Assembly: GCA_949297215.1 (NCBI GenBank)
Contig: CASFRV010000001.1
Location: 558,001-622,000 of the forward strand
Direction of reading: 5' to 3'
Source: an uncultured Bacteroidales bacterium
GTDB taxonomy: Bacteria > Bacteroidota > Bacteroidia > Bacteroidales > Bacteroidaceae
DNA: 64,000 nt
Part shown: in pieces, positions 26,390-35,736 of the stretch
Layout of the letters: the number at the start of each line of letters is the position of its first letter
How positions within the stretch are numbered: the first letter of the stretch is position 1
Translations under genes and position numbers: made by a program
Notes under the pieces: model-generated
What the model was told of the DNA's origin: nothing
Seen by the model: only the letters and a program-made list of their open reading frames with translations
The model's database searches: none

Positions 26390-27676
26390 ATGAGCGAAGA
26401 AATCTTTGAAACGAACAGCTACGTCGGAGAAGACAGTGGCGAGAACAAGAACAACGATTCGTACAACCGACCGAGATACCAGAGAAACGGAGGAAGCTAC
26501 AATCCGCGCTTCCAGTCCGACCGGTATGGCCAGCGTGGCGGATATGCACCGCGCGGTAACTATGGCGACCGCCAGCAGCGCGGCAACCGGCCCGCATATG
26601 GCAACAGCTACGGCGAAGGTCGCGAAGGCTACCAGGCCGGCGGCTACCGTCAGCGCTACGACGAAAATGCCGGCTACCGCGGACGTGGCTACCAGCAGAC
26701 TTCCCGCTACGGCAAGCAGCCGGGATATGCCGGCGGAAACGACTTCCGCGGCCAGCGTTACAACAACCGCAACGACTACCAGCGCTATGGCAGCGGATAT
26801 GCCGGCGGCAATGCCGAATATGAAGGAGCCGGCGGCGGCCGCGACTTCCACAGCCGCCCGCAGTCGCGCTACGGCCGTCCGCGCCAGGGAGGCAACGCCC
26901 GTCCGAAATTCAACTTCAAGAAGCGCATCGACTACAAGGACGACAACATCGACCTGAACGCTCCCGTGCGCCTCAACAAATTTTTGGCCAATGCCGGCAT
27001 CTGCTCGCGACGCGACGCCGACAAGTATATACAGTCGGGGGTCATAACGGTTAACGGCAACGTCGTCACGGAGCTCGGCACCAAGGTGTACCGCTCCGAC
27101 GACATCAAGTTCCACGACACGCCGGTGCGCCTCGAAAAAAAGGTCTACGTGCTCCTCAATAAGCCCAAAGGTTACGTGACGACCAGCGAAGACCCGCAAA
27201 ACCGCAAGACGGTGATGGAGCTCGTGAAAAACGCCTGCCCGGAACGCATCTACCCCGTAGGACGTCTGGACCGCAACACGACGGGCGTACTGCTGCTGAC
27301 CAACGACGGTGAGCTGGCCAGCAAACTGACGCACCCGAAGTATCTGAAAAAGAAGATATATCACGTTTTCCTCGACAAGAGCCTCACGGCATCCGACATG
27401 TACCGGATCTCGGAAGGCATCATGCTCGACGACGGCGAAATCAAAGCCGACCACATCGAGTATGCCAGCATGACGGACAAGAAGCAGGTGGGCATAGAAA
27501 TCCACTCGGGAAAGAACAGAATCGTGCGTCGCATTTTTGAAAGCCTCGGCTATCATGTGAGCAAGCTGGACCGCGTTTACTTTGCCGGGCTTACCAAGAA
27601 AAACGTGCGGCGCGGCGACTGGCGCTACCTTACGGAGAAAGAAGTGAACATGCTGCGCATGGGGGCTTTCGAGTGA
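26390..27676 (+). CDS. RluB-type rRNA pseudouridine synthase with long Arg/Gly/Tyr-rich N-tail
   Basis: 428 residues in two parts. Residues 1 to about 170 are low-complexity, rich in Arg, Gly, Tyr, Asn and Gln with recurring GGY, RYG and RGG words, and surely disordered. Residues about 190-428 are a normal RsuA/RluB/RluE enzyme: an S4 RNA-binding domain ([21 protein letters not shown]), then [11 protein letters not shown] and the catalytic Asp in [10 protein letters not shown], and [15 protein letters not shown]. By family it modifies a uridine in rRNA, RluB acting on 23S rRNA. asnS follows 40 bases later in the same direction. Confidence 0.9.
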   Translation: MSEEIFETNSYVGEDSGENKNNDSYNRPRYQRNGGSYNPRFQSDRYGQRGGYAPRGNYGDRQQRGNRPAYGNSYGEGREGYQAGGYRQRYDENAGYRGRGYQQTSRYGKQPGYAGGNDFRGQRYNNRNDYQRYGSGYAGGNAEYEGAGGGRDFHSRPQSRYGRPRQGGNARPKFNFKKRIDYKDDNIDLNAPVRLNKFLANAGICSRRDADKYIQSGVITVNGNVVTELGTKVYRSDDIKFHDTPVRLEKKVYVLLNKPKGYVTTSEDPQNRKTVMELVKNACPERIYPVGRLDRNTTGVLLLTNDGELASKLTHPKYLKKKIYHVFLDKSLTASDMYRISEGIMLDDGEIKADHIEYASMTDKKQVGIEIHSGKNRIVRRIFESLGYHVSKLDRVYFAGLTKKNVRRGDWRYLTEKEVNMLRMGAFE

Positions 27677-27716
27677 AGCCCTCCATCGCGCTGACTCATC
27701 ACAGCAAACCGAAATC

Positions 27717-29120
27717 ATGGAAAAGACAAAAAGAACGAGAATCATCGAGGCCCTGGCCTGCGAGGAATACGGTAAGGAAATCAACGTAAAAGGTTGGGTC
27801 AGAACGCGCCGCGGAAGTAAGTCGGTCAACTTTATCGCCCTCAACGACGGCTCTACCATCAAAAACATACAGGTGGTGGCCGACGTCGACAAGTTTGACG
27901 ACGAGGTGCTCAGAAAAATCACCACCGGAGCCTGCCTGAGTGTGGACGGAACACTCGTGCAGAGCGTGGGAAGCGGGCAGAACGTGGAGCTACAAGCCAC
28001 TGCCATTGAGATACTTGGTACCTGCGGGCCCGAATATCCCATGCAAAAGAAGGGACAGTCGTTCGAGTACATGCGTCAGCACGCCCACATGCGGCTTCGC
28101 ACCAATACGTTCGGCGCCGTATTCAGAATACGCCACAACATGGCGATGGCCATCCACCGCTACTTCCACGAACACGGCTTCTACTATTTCCATACGCCCA
28201 TCATAACGGCCAGCGACTGCGAGGGAGCCGGCCAGATGTTCCAGGTAACGACGAAAAACCTTTACGACATCAAAAAAGACGAGGAGGGGAAAATAGATTA
28301 CAGCGACGATTTCTTTGGCAAGTCCACCTCGCTCACCGTCAGCGGCCAGCTCGAAGGTGAGCTGGGAGCCACAGCGCTCGGCGCCATCTATACGTTCGGG
28401 CCTACGTTCCGCGCAGAAAACTCCAACACGCCGCGCCACTTGGCCGAGTTTTGGATGATCGAGCCCGAAGTGGCTTTCTACGACATTAACGACAACATGG
28501 ATTTGGCCGAGGACTTCATCAAATACTGCGTGCGATGGGCCTTGGACAATTGTGCCGACGACTTGGAGTTCCTGAACAAGATGATCGACAAGCATCTCCT
28601 TGAACGTCTGCATTTTGTCGTGGAGCACGATTTCGTGCGCCTCACCTACACCGAGGGCATCCGCATCTTGGAAGAGGCCGTAAAGAACGGGCGCAAGTTC
28701 GAATTCCCCATCTATTGGGGAGCCGACTTGGCCAGCGAGCACGAACGCTTCCTCGTGGAAGAACACTTCAAGCGCCCGGTTATCTTGACCGATTATCCGA
28801 AGGAGATCAAGGCATTCTACATGAAGCTGAACGAAGACGGAAAGACCGTGCGCGCTATGGACGTGCTCTTCCCGCAAATCGGAGAAATCATCGGCGGATC
28901 CGAACGTGAGGAAAGCTACGACAAGCTCATGGCCCGTATCCAGGAGCTTAACATCCCGATGAAGGACATGTGGTGGTATCTCGACACGCGCCGTTTCGGA
29001 ACATGTCCGCACAGCGGCTTCGGTCTTGGCTTTGAGCGGCTTATTCTGTTCGTTACGGGGATGCAGAACATCCGCGATGTCATACCATTTCCGAGAACGC
29101 CCAAATCTGCCGAATTTTAA
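27717..29120 (+). CDS. asnS: Asparaginyl-tRNA synthetase
   Basis: 467 residues. Class II synthetase charging tRNA-Asn. An N-terminal OB-fold anticodon domain ([23 protein letters not shown]) precedes the catalytic core: [22 protein letters not shown] for motif 2 and [12 protein letters not shown] for motif 3. The presence of AsnS implies direct charging of Asn. A strong terminator follows the stop. Confidence 0.97.
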   Translation: MEKTKRTRIIEALACEEYGKEINVKGWVRTRRGSKSVNFIALNDGSTIKNIQVVADVDKFDDEVLRKITTGACLSVDGTLVQSVGSGQNVELQATAIEILGTCGPEYPMQKKGQSFEYMRQHAHMRLRTNTFGAVFRIRHNMAMAIHRYFHEHGFYYFHTPIITASDCEGAGQMFQVTTKNLYDIKKDEEGKIDYSDDFFGKSTSLTVSGQLEGELGATALGAIYTFGPTFRAENSNTPRHLAEFWMIEPEVAFYDINDNMDLAEDFIKYCVRWALDNCADDLEFLNKMIDKHLLERLHFVVEHDFVRLTYTEGIRILEEAVKNGRKFEFPIYWGADLASEHERFLVEEHFKRPVILTDYPKEIKAFYMKLNEDGKTVRAMDVLFPQIGEIIGGSEREESYDKLMARIQELNIPMKDMWWYLDTRRFGTCPHSGFGLGFERLILFVTGMQNIRDVIPFPRTPKSAEF

Positions 29121-29137
29121 ATCCTATAAACTTGTAA

Positions 29138-29182
29138 AAAGCCTCCGCTTCCTGCTACTGATAGGGGCGGAGGCTTTCTTTT
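29138..29182 (+). terminator. asnS terminator
   Basis: Perfect 11-bp stem (29138-29148 with 29167-29177), 18-nt loop, then a T tract. Confidence 0.85.
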
Positions 29183-29229
29183 TTACAGATCTCAACAGCT
29201 CGTAAACGGCTATAAACAGAAAATCCACG

Positions 29230-30324
29230 ATGAACACTTCCACTGTAAAACGACAATCGGGCATCGAACTGCTGCGCATCATTGCCATGCTTTTTGTGCT
29301 GGTGCTTCATGCCGACTATCTGGCTTTGGGCTATCCGAAGCAATCAGTCATCAAGGCAGATCCGCTTTCGGTTGTTCCCTCCGTGCTTTTGGAGAGCCTG
29401 GCCGTTGTCAGTGTAAATGTCTTTGTCATGATATCAGGCTGGTTCGGGCTTCGCCCGTCGTTGAAAGGGGCCTTCAAACTTCTCTACCAAAGTCTTTTCC
29501 TTTCGCTCCTCGTCTTATTGGGCGCATTCGTTTATACCCGGACGACGGGAGAGCCGGTTCTGACGGCAAGCAACGCCATCGATTCTCTAAAAGACTATTG
29601 GTTTCTTTGGACCTACCTCATCTTGTATGCCATTAGCCCCGTCCTCAACAGCTTTGTCGAGCATTCGGAGAAAAGGAAACTGCTCCGTTTCTTGATTATA
29701 TTCTACGCGTTACAGTTCTTCTGTGAGTTTTTCGTCGGCAGCCGCTATTACAGCAACGGCTACTCCGTCTTATCTTTCATCGGTTTGTACCTGCTTGCCC
29801 GCTACTTGAAATTGTATGCTTCCGAAAGCATCGAAAAAGCGAACAAAAACCTGTTCTTGCTCCTTTATCTGTTTTATGCCCTCATCACCACCTTCCTGAT
29901 AATCGCCGGCGCATTCCTGCTTCCCGATAAATCACATTTTTCCTTCTTCATCGAAAAAAGCGTAGCCTACTCCAATCCTTTTATAGTCTGTGGCGCCGTT
30001 TTTCTTCTCCTCTCCTTTGTGGGGAGGAGGCTTGAAAATCGCGTTATCAATCTTGTTGCTGAAAGTTGCTTTGCGGTTTATCTGCTGAATACAAATGCCA
30101 TTTTATTTCCCTTTTACTATGGGACTGTCAGGAGTTGGCATAAAGCATATAGCGGGGTCGAATTTTTTCTTTTGACGGCGAGTCTTGTTGTTTTGTTTTT
30201 CTTGGGAGCCGTACTCGCGGACCGGCTGCGGATATTCACTTGGCGGAAGTTAAGCTCTTGGATATATCGTGACCGGAGGGGGCTTGGAAAAGGCGGAGCC
30301 CGAAGCGTGGAAGAACGGCGATGA
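29230..30324 (+). CDS. Acyltransferase-3 family membrane protein
   Basis: 364 residues with about ten hydrophobic segments. The N-terminal GIELLRIIAMLFVLVLHADY carries the His typical of the acyl_transf_3 family, which O-acetylates surface sugars or other acceptors from the cytoplasmic side. SGWFGL and DYWFLWTYLILYAISP are further family-type blocks. The acceptor is unknown. The final about 29 codons (from IYRDRRG) are charged and overlap the convergent mscS-type gene by 89 bases, so the tail may be an extension after loss of an earlier stop. No other surface-glycan genes are adjacent. Confidence 0.82.
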   Translation: MNTSTVKRQSGIELLRIIAMLFVLVLHADYLALGYPKQSVIKADPLSVVPSVLLESLAVVSVNVFVMISGWFGLRPSLKGAFKLLYQSLFLSLLVLLGAFVYTRTTGEPVLTASNAIDSLKDYWFLWTYLILYAISPVLNSFVEHSEKRKLLRFLIIFYALQFFCEFFVGSRYYSNGYSVLSFIGLYLLARYLKLYASESIEKANKNLFLLLYLFYALITTFLIIAGAFLLPDKSHFSFFIEKSVAYSNPFIVCGAVFLLLSFVGRRLENRVINLVAESCFAVYLLNTNAILFPFYYGTVRSWHKAYSGVEFFLLTASLVVLFFLGAVLADRLRIFTWRKLSSWIYRDRRGLGKGGARSVEERR

Positions 30325-31444
30325 GATGTTCTACGGTTTCGGCCGAAAGTTGTTCGTATTTTACGAAGTCTGTTTCTTTAAAATAGAAAAACAATTCTAC
30401 GGGGAGGCCTTGCGGTGTTGACTCCAACTGGCGCGCCATCAGCCATTTGTCGTCCCTGACTTGGGGATTGCTCCGTAAATGGCGTTCGGCGTAATGGCGA
30501 AACAGGGTGAGGTTGACTGCATTTAAATCCTCGGCTTCTTCTTTCGTGATCAATTTATCGCGCCGTAAGATGCCCAATTCTTCTTTTGAGCAGATGCGGA
30601 TGGTGTTTACGTCAATGTAGAGCGAACGTTTGAATCTGCGTGCCTGCACCTGAAACATGTTGCTCCAATTCTGGAAAGAGTCGCTCACAAGCGTGTATGG
30701 CGGCACGGTGGAAATCGTGTTATCGAAGTTACGGATTTTTACCGTCGTGAGCGACACTTCCTCAACGAAGCCGTCGATGCCCAGTTTCTTGATAGTCACC
30801 CAATCGCCGGGTTTAAGCATGCGATTGGCCGAGAGCTGTATGCCTGCCACCAGTCCGAGGATGCTGTCGCGGAAGACAAGCATGAGCACCGTGGCCACAG
30901 CGCCCAGTCCTGCGATGAGATTTAGCGGAGAACGGTTGAAAAGAAAAGCTATAACGACGATACCGCCCATGCAGTAGCATATCAGCTTCAGGAATTGGAG
31001 GATGCCGACGATATGGTGGTTTTTGGCCTTGTCTTGCTCAGTGGTAAACGTATTGAGGTTGGTCAGGAAGGCCGTTATCAGCATGACCGTTGTGATGGTG
31101 ATGTAGATTTTTACGGCCACCAGCAGCACCATTTGCAGCAACGGGCTGTCGGCACCCGGTTGCGTCTCGGGAAAACAATAGGGGAGGAATATATAAAAAA
31201 TGATACCCGGAACAATGTGCGACACCCCTCGCAGCACAGGAACGTTTATAAAATAGTCGTCCAGACGAGTTGACGTCTTGGAGACGAGTTTCAGCGTGGC
31301 GGGCATCAGAAACCGTGTGCATATCCATCCGCAGCAGAGGGCTATGAGCGAAAGCACCAGGAGCAAGGCCAGCGGGGCCAGCATGTGGGCGGTGGAGGGG
31401 GCTATGCCCGACGTCGTGAAAAGTTCTTCAACGAAGCTGTTCAT
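30236..31444 (-). CDS. MscS-family mechanosensitive channel
   Basis: 402 residues. Four to five transmembrane segments are followed by the conserved pore-helix and beta-domain stretch VFRDSILGLVAGIQLSANRM and KPGDWVTIKKLGIDGFVEEV, as in YbdG/MscM-type channels of the MscS family. It should release solutes under membrane tension in the inner membrane. The C-terminal domain is cytosolic. Its 3' end overlaps the acyltransferase gene on the other strand. Confidence 0.9.
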   Translation of the reverse strand: MNSFVEELFTTSGIAPSTAHMLAPLALLLVLSLIALCCGWICTRFLMPATLKLVSKTSTRLDDYFINVPVLRGVSHIVPGIIFYIFLPYCFPETQPGADSPLLQMVLLVAVKIYITITTVMLITAFLTNLNTFTTEQDKAKNHHIVGILQFLKLICYCMGGIVVIAFLFNRSPLNLIAGLGAVATVLMLVFRDSILGLVAGIQLSANRMLKPGDWVTIKKLGIDGFVEEVSLTTVKIRNFDNTISTVPPYTLVSDSFQNWSNMFQVQARRFKRSLYIDVNTIRICSKEELGILRRDKLITKEEAEDLNAVNLTLFRHYAERHLRSNPQVRDDKWLMARQLESTPQGLPVELFFYFKETDFVKYEQLSAETVEHLIAVLPRFGLRLFQAPSGHDISKSLTSAK

Positions 31445-31514
31445 ATATAATTAGGATAGTAGAGCTGTTTCGTTTGATCTCCCGGAGGTTTGCGGAAGTC
31501 ATTAGAAAGAAAAA

Positions 31515-31569
31515 GGTGTACCCATGACTACGTACTGAACCGACATGGTACGTCCTGCATGAGTACACC
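31515..31569 (-). terminator. pheS terminator
   Basis: A long interrupted hairpin: GGTGTAC (31515-31521) pairs with GTACACC (31563-31569), and CATG and ACGTAC blocks pair inside. On the - strand it is followed by TTTTTCTTTC. Confidence 0.75.
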
Positions 31570-31584
31570 CTGAAAAAGCTTAAA

Positions 31585-32604
31585 TCAGTTGGCCGAAACA
31601 AATTCGTCCAGAAAGCGCACGTCGTTTTCCGAGAACATGCGCAGGTCTTTCACCTGATATTTCAGGTTTGCGATGCGTTCCACGCCCATACCAAAGGCAT
31701 AACCTTTGTATTTCGAGCTGTCGATGCCGTTAGCATCCAGCACGTTCGGGTCAACCATGCCGCAACCGAGGATTTCCACCCATCCGGTGTTTTTGCAAAG
31801 GTTGCAACCCTTGCCACCGCAGATGTTGCAGCTGATATCCATCTCGGCAGACGGCTCTGTAAAGGGGAAATAGGAGGGACGAAGGCGTATCTTCGTGTCG
31901 GGTCCGAACATTTCGCGGGCAAACGTGAGCAACACCTGCTTCAGGTCGGTAAAGGAGACGTTTTCGTCCACGTATAATCCTTCCACCTGGTGGAAGAAGC
32001 AGTGGGCCCGTGCGCTGATCACCTCATTGCGGTAAACGCGTCCCGGGCAAATCACGCGGATGGGCGGCTGTTGGCATTCCATAACGCGGCTCTGCACCGA
32101 GCTGGTGTGCGTGCGGAGCACAATGTCGGGTTGCTGCTCCACGAAGAACGTATCCTGCATATCGCGGGCGGGGTGGTCGGGAGCAAAGTTCATGGAAGAA
32201 AAGACGTGCCAATCGTCCTCCACCTCCGGGCCGCTTGCCAGCGAGAAGCCCAAACGGGAGAATATGTCGATAATTTCGTTTTTTACGAGCGAAAGCGGAT
32301 GTCTGGTTCCCAGCCTGACGGGATAAGGCGTGCGGGTCAGGTCAAGGTCGAGGTGGCTGTCCTCATGCGTCAGCATCTCCTGGCGCAGGGCGTTGATTTT
32401 TTCCTGTACCGCTGTTTTCAGTTCGTTGAGCTTCATGCCCACTTCACGTTTCCGGTCGGCAGGTACATTATGAAACTCACTCATCAAATCGTTGACAACA
32501 CCTTTTTTACCGAGATATCTGATGCGGAGCGCCTCCACTTCCTTTGCGTCTGCCGCCTGCAAGGTCTTCACCTCTTCCAGCAAGCTTCCTATTTTTTCTA
32601 TCAT
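31585..32604 (-). CDS. pheS: Phenylalanyl-tRNA synthetase alpha chain
   Basis: 339 residues. Catalytic subunit of the alpha2-beta2 enzyme. The N-terminal about 90 residues form the tRNA-binding coiled coil. The core shows GTRHPLSLV, motif 2 with YRNEVISARAHCFFHQVEGL, the Cys-rich insertion CNICGGKGCNLCKNTGW normal for bacterial PheS, and motif 3 GMGVERIANLKY. pheT is not adjacent. A consensus promoter lies upstream. Confidence 0.96.
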   Translation of the reverse strand: MIEKIGSLLEEVKTLQAADAKEVEALRIRYLGKKGVVNDLMSEFHNVPADRKREVGMKLNELKTAVQEKINALRQEMLTHEDSHLDLDLTRTPYPVRLGTRHPLSLVKNEIIDIFSRLGFSLASGPEVEDDWHVFSSMNFAPDHPARDMQDTFFVEQQPDIVLRTHTSSVQSRVMECQQPPIRVICPGRVYRNEVISARAHCFFHQVEGLYVDENVSFTDLKQVLLTFAREMFGPDTKIRLRPSYFPFTEPSAEMDISCNICGGKGCNLCKNTGWVEILGCGMVDPNVLDANGIDSSKYKGYAFGMGVERIANLKYQVKDLRMFSENDVRFLDEFVSAN

Positions 32605-32634
32605 GCTTTTTGGTTTATGTCGCTAAAACAGACG

Positions 32635-32665
32635 CAAAGATAGTGAAAGGCGAGCGGCAAGGCAA
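32635..32665 (-). promoter_or_regulatory. pheS promoter
   Basis: TTG (32665-32663), 20 bp, TATCTTTG (32642-32635) on the - strand. Confidence 0.65.
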
Positions 32666-32748
32666 GGAAAAAGCTATTTTTCCTTTGTCTTGGCCGAGAC
32701 GTGCTTTCATGCCGTAGCCGTGTAACAAAGAATTATTCGCTTTTCTCC

Positions 32749-32777
32749 CGGCTTTCGGAAGAAAAGCCGTATTTTTG
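32749..32777 (+). promoter_or_regulatory. -7 box with adjoining inverted repeat upstream of the DUF4348 gene
   Basis: TATTTTTG at 32770-32777 is directly preceded by the inverted repeat CGGCTTT-N7-AAAGCCG (32749-32769), which fills the promoter spacer and could be an operator. Confidence 0.45.
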
Positions 32778-32800
32778 CGCCCGTTATAAAGTTTTCAATC

Positions 32801-33625
32801 ATGAGGAGAATGTTATTGAGCATTTCGACTGTGGCGATGCTCGCTGCCTGCTCAGGTGAAAAACGAGAAACCGCGCCCGAGAAAGAAACAAGCCGGGACA
32901 CTGCTGCGGTGGAAATGCCGGCCGACACGACCGATGCCTCTGCCGTTTTGCCGCCAAGGGCGGCCGACAAGCTTTTCGACGACTTTATTTATGCGTTCAT
33001 GAAGAACGACCGTTTCCAGCGCGACAGAATAAAATTTCCCCTTGCCAACTACGTCGACGGACGCAACCGCCCTATTGCCGAAAAGCAATGGAAGCACGAC
33101 TACATGTATTCGCGCGACGACATCTACACCATGATTTTCGACGACGAGGCTGCTCTCGACGCTGAAAAGGACACAGCCGTTCACGACGTGACGGTCGAGT
33201 GGGTGTATCTCGACAACGACCGCGTCAAGCAATATCATTTTAAGAAGGACAACGGCATGTGGCAGCTTGTTTCCCTCAACTCGCACGCTTTGGAGAAGAA
33301 CGGAAACAGCGAGTTTTACCTTTTCTACCGCCGCTTCGTCACCGACTCCACCTTCCAGCACGATCACATCAGCAACCCCTTTGCTTTCAGCACGTACGAC
33401 TCTGACAATTTTGAAAACATCGAGGGCGTGCTCGACGTTGACCAGTGGATAGACTTCCGCCCCGAATTGCCGCAACACGTAATCACCAACATCAACTACG
33501 GACAGGCCTACCGGCCCACCGCCGAGCGCATTCTCGTGCTCAACAGTCTGTCGGGAGGAATGAACTGTACGTTGACGTTTTCAAAACAACACGGCGAATG
33601 GATGCTCACGCGTCTCGAAAACTGA
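32801..33625 (+). CDS. DUF4348-type lipoprotein
   Basis: 274 residues. The N-terminus MRRMLLSISTVAMLAACSG is a lipoprotein signal with the Cys at residue 17. A 35-residue Glu/Thr-rich linker follows, then a compact domain (FDDFIYAFMKNDRFQRDRIKFPL, VEWVYLDNDRVKQYHF) of the DUF4348 type, a Bacteroidota family without known function that resembles NTF2-like folds in layout. It is likely anchored in the outer or inner membrane facing the periplasm. murB begins four bases after its stop, so the two are likely co-transcribed. Confidence 0.75.
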   Translation: MRRMLLSISTVAMLAACSGEKRETAPEKETSRDTAAVEMPADTTDASAVLPPRAADKLFDDFIYAFMKNDRFQRDRIKFPLANYVDGRNRPIAEKQWKHDYMYSRDDIYTMIFDDEAALDAEKDTAVHDVTVEWVYLDNDRVKQYHFKKDNGMWQLVSLNSHALEKNGNSEFYLFYRRFVTDSTFQHDHISNPFAFSTYDSDNFENIEGVLDVDQWIDFRPELPQHVITNINYGQAYRPTAERILVLNSLSGGMNCTLTFSKQHGEWMLTRLEN

Positions 33626-33629
33626 GGAT

Positions 33630-34646
33630 ATGAAAGTTTACGAAAATTATTCCCTGCTCCATCACAACACGTTCGGCATCGATGCCCGTTGCCGCCGTTT
33701 CATCGAATATGAAACCGTCGACGAGCTGCGCCAAGCCCTGGCCGGTCTGCGCGAACGCCCCGACGAGCCCTTTCTCCACATAGGCGCGGGGAGCAACCTG
33801 CTCTTCACCGCCGATTTCCCCGGCACCATCCTCCACTCGGCCATCCGTGGCCGGGGCGAGGCGGGCGCCGACGCCGACACCGTGCTGCTCCGCGTGGGCG
33901 CCGGCGAGGTGTGGGACGACCTCGTGGCCCACTGCGTCGACCATCGCCTTTACGGCATCGAGAACCTCTCGCTCATTCCCGGCGAGGTGGGAGCTGCCGC
34001 CGTGCAGAACATCGGTGCATACGGCGAAGAGGTGGAGAAATTCATCGATCGCGTCGAGACAATCGAAGTGGCCACGGGCGAAGAACGCGTTTTCGCGCAC
34101 GATGAGTGCCGCTACGGCTACCGCAGCAGCTTCTTCAAGGGCGAAGGGCGTGGCCGCTACGTCGTGACGCACGTCGTGCTTCGCCTGTCGCGCCGTTTCG
34201 CGCCGGAGCTCTCCTACGGCGCGCTGCAAAAAGAAATGGACCGGCTGGGCATGCACGAACCCACGGCTGCGGAGCTGCGCCGGCTGGTGGTCGACATCCG
34301 GCGGGCCAAGCTGCCCGACCCCTCCGAGCGGGGCAACGCCGGCTCTTTCTTTGTGAACCCCGTGGTGAGCGAAGAAAAATATCGTGAGCTCTCCGCCCGC
34401 CATCCCGACATGCCCCATTATGCCATGTCCGGCGGCGTGAAGATACCGGCCGGCTGGCTGATAGAGCAATGTGGCTGGAAGGGACGCTCGCTGGGCCCCA
34501 CCGGCGTTCACGACCGCCAGGCGCTGGTGCTCGTCAATCTTGGCGGGGCCACGGGGCGCGACGTCGTAGCCCTGTCCGACGCCATCCGGGCCGACGTTCG
34601 CAAAAGCTTCGGCATCGATCTGCACCCCGAAGTCAACTTTATCTGA
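33630..34646 (+). CDS. murB: UDP-N-acetylenolpyruvoylglucosamine reductase
   Basis: 338 residues. Reduces UDP-GlcNAc-enolpyruvate to UDP-MurNAc in peptidoglycan synthesis, using FAD and NADPH. FAD-binding LHIGAGSNLLF is near residue 50, VGAAAVQNIGAYG near 120, the YRSSFFK segment follows, GNAGSFFVNPVV holds the catalytic Ser, and the C-terminal HPEVNFI holds the Glu. The length and the YRSS insert fit type I MurB. It is tightly packed with the lipoprotein gene before and the MBL gene after it. Confidence 0.96.
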   Translation: MKVYENYSLLHHNTFGIDARCRRFIEYETVDELRQALAGLRERPDEPFLHIGAGSNLLFTADFPGTILHSAIRGRGEAGADADTVLLRVGAGEVWDDLVAHCVDHRLYGIENLSLIPGEVGAAAVQNIGAYGEEVEKFIDRVETIEVATGEERVFAHDECRYGYRSSFFKGEGRGRYVVTHVVLRLSRRFAPELSYGALQKEMDRLGMHEPTAAELRRLVVDIRRAKLPDPSERGNAGSFFVNPVVSEEKYRELSARHPDMPHYAMSGGVKIPAGWLIEQCGWKGRSLGPTGVHDRQALVLVNLGGATGRDVVALSDAIRADVRKSFGIDLHPEVNFI

Positions 34647-34654
34647 GGCAAACC

Positions 34655-35416
34655 GTGAAACTCACTTTCCTTGGCACCGGCACCAGCACGGGCGTGCCCC
34701 AGATGGGCTGCACGTGCCCCGTCTGCACGTCGGCCGATCCGCGCGACTGCCGGCAGCGCACGTCGGCCCTGCTCGAAACCGACGACGGCTGCCGCATCCT
34801 CATCGACTGCGGCCCCGATTTCCGCCGCCAGATGCTGGCCCTGCCGTTTCGCAGGCTCGACGCCGTTCTGCTCACGCACGAACACTACGACCACGTGGGC
34901 GGGCTGGACGACTTGCGGCCGTTCAGCGTTTTCGGCCACGTCGACGTTTACGCCGAAAGCTATTGTGCCACCCATTTGGAGCAGCGCATCCCTTATTGCT
35001 TCGTCACGCACAAATATCCCGGCGTGCCGCAGATCCGCCTGCACCGCATCCGCTATCATGAGCCGTTCAGCGCCGGCGGGGTAGAGGTCGTGCCCTTCCG
35101 CGTGATGCACGGCCGCCTGCCCATCGTGGGCTACCGCATCGGCCCGCTGGCCTACATCACCGACATGTCGACGCTGCCCGACGAAGAGCTGCCCTTTCTG
35201 GCTGGCGTCCAGACGCTCGTGGTCAACGGGCTGCGGCGCGAGCCCCATCCGTCGCACCAGAGCATCGGCGAGGCCGTGGCCTTTGCACGGCGCGTGGGCA
35301 GCGCGCGCACGTTTCTCGTCCACATGAGCCACGGCGCGGGGCTTCATGCCGAGGCGCAGGCCCTCCTGCCTCCCGACGTGACGCTGGCCTACGACGGGCT
35401 CTCTGTCGACTTGTAG
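34655..35416 (+). CDS. MBL-fold hydrolase, PhnP-like
   Basis: 253 residues. The metallo-beta-lactamase motif HEHYDH is near residue 75, with a later MHG and HMSHGAG as further metal ligands. The N-terminus FLGTGTSTGVPQMGCTCPVC followed by a Cys-Arg-Gln-Arg segment is the Cys cluster of the PhnP-like group, whose studied members are cyclic phosphodiesterases. The natural substrate is not known here. I use the GTG at 34655, eight bases after murB, because the conserved fold begins at once; upstream starts lie within murB. Confidence 0.85.
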   Translation: MKLTFLGTGTSTGVPQMGCTCPVCTSADPRDCRQRTSALLETDDGCRILIDCGPDFRRQMLALPFRRLDAVLLTHEHYDHVGGLDDLRPFSVFGHVDVYAESYCATHLEQRIPYCFVTHKYPGVPQIRLHRIRYHEPFSAGGVEVVPFRVMHGRLPIVGYRIGPLAYITDMSTLPDEELPFLAGVQTLVVNGLRREPHPSHQSIGEAVAFARRVGSARTFLVHMSHGAGLHAEAQALLPPDVTLAYDGLSVDL

Positions 35417-35503
35417 GTGCGCCGTAACAGGCTCTTCTACAAGTTTTTCGTCTATCGTATCTCGTTTTTTGCTCGAACTTTCTTCCCGCCCTCCGGCGCT
35501 CAG

Positions 35504-35566
35504 GCAGGCGGCCGTCGGCTTATGGCCGCTCCTCTGATGCAGCCGACGCCGGCAGCCTGCTTTTTT
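35504..35566 (+). terminator. Terminator after the MBL gene
   Basis: GCAGGC (35504-35509) pairs with GCCTGC (35555-35560) and CGTCGGCT (35513-35520) with AGCCGACG (35541-35548); TTTTTT follows. Confidence 0.75.
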
Positions 35567-35665
35567 CCGCCTGCTTCGCCTTGTGGAGCCGGGGAGAAAA
35601 CGAAATTGGCAGCCGACAAAACGTTTTTTGCAGGCGGGATATGTTCCAAAAAATCAGGAGGACGG

Positions 35666-35696
35666 TTTGCTGTGCGGAAGCTTTTCAGTAAATTTG
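35666..35696 (+). promoter_or_regulatory. PBP1A promoter
   Basis: TTTG (35666-35669), 19 bp, TAAATTTG (35689-35696), 40 bases before the ATG. Confidence 0.7.
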
Positions 35697-35736
35697 CCGT
35701 CAAATCGATTTTATTTCAGCTGAGAACCCCATCCTT

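Larger units (their letters stand above)
35417..35736. other. Intergenic region before the PBP1A gene
   Basis: No gene seen. It contains the MBL-gene terminator (35504-35566), a T- and GC-rich stretch without pattern, and the PBP1A promoter at 35666-35696. Confidence 0.6.
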
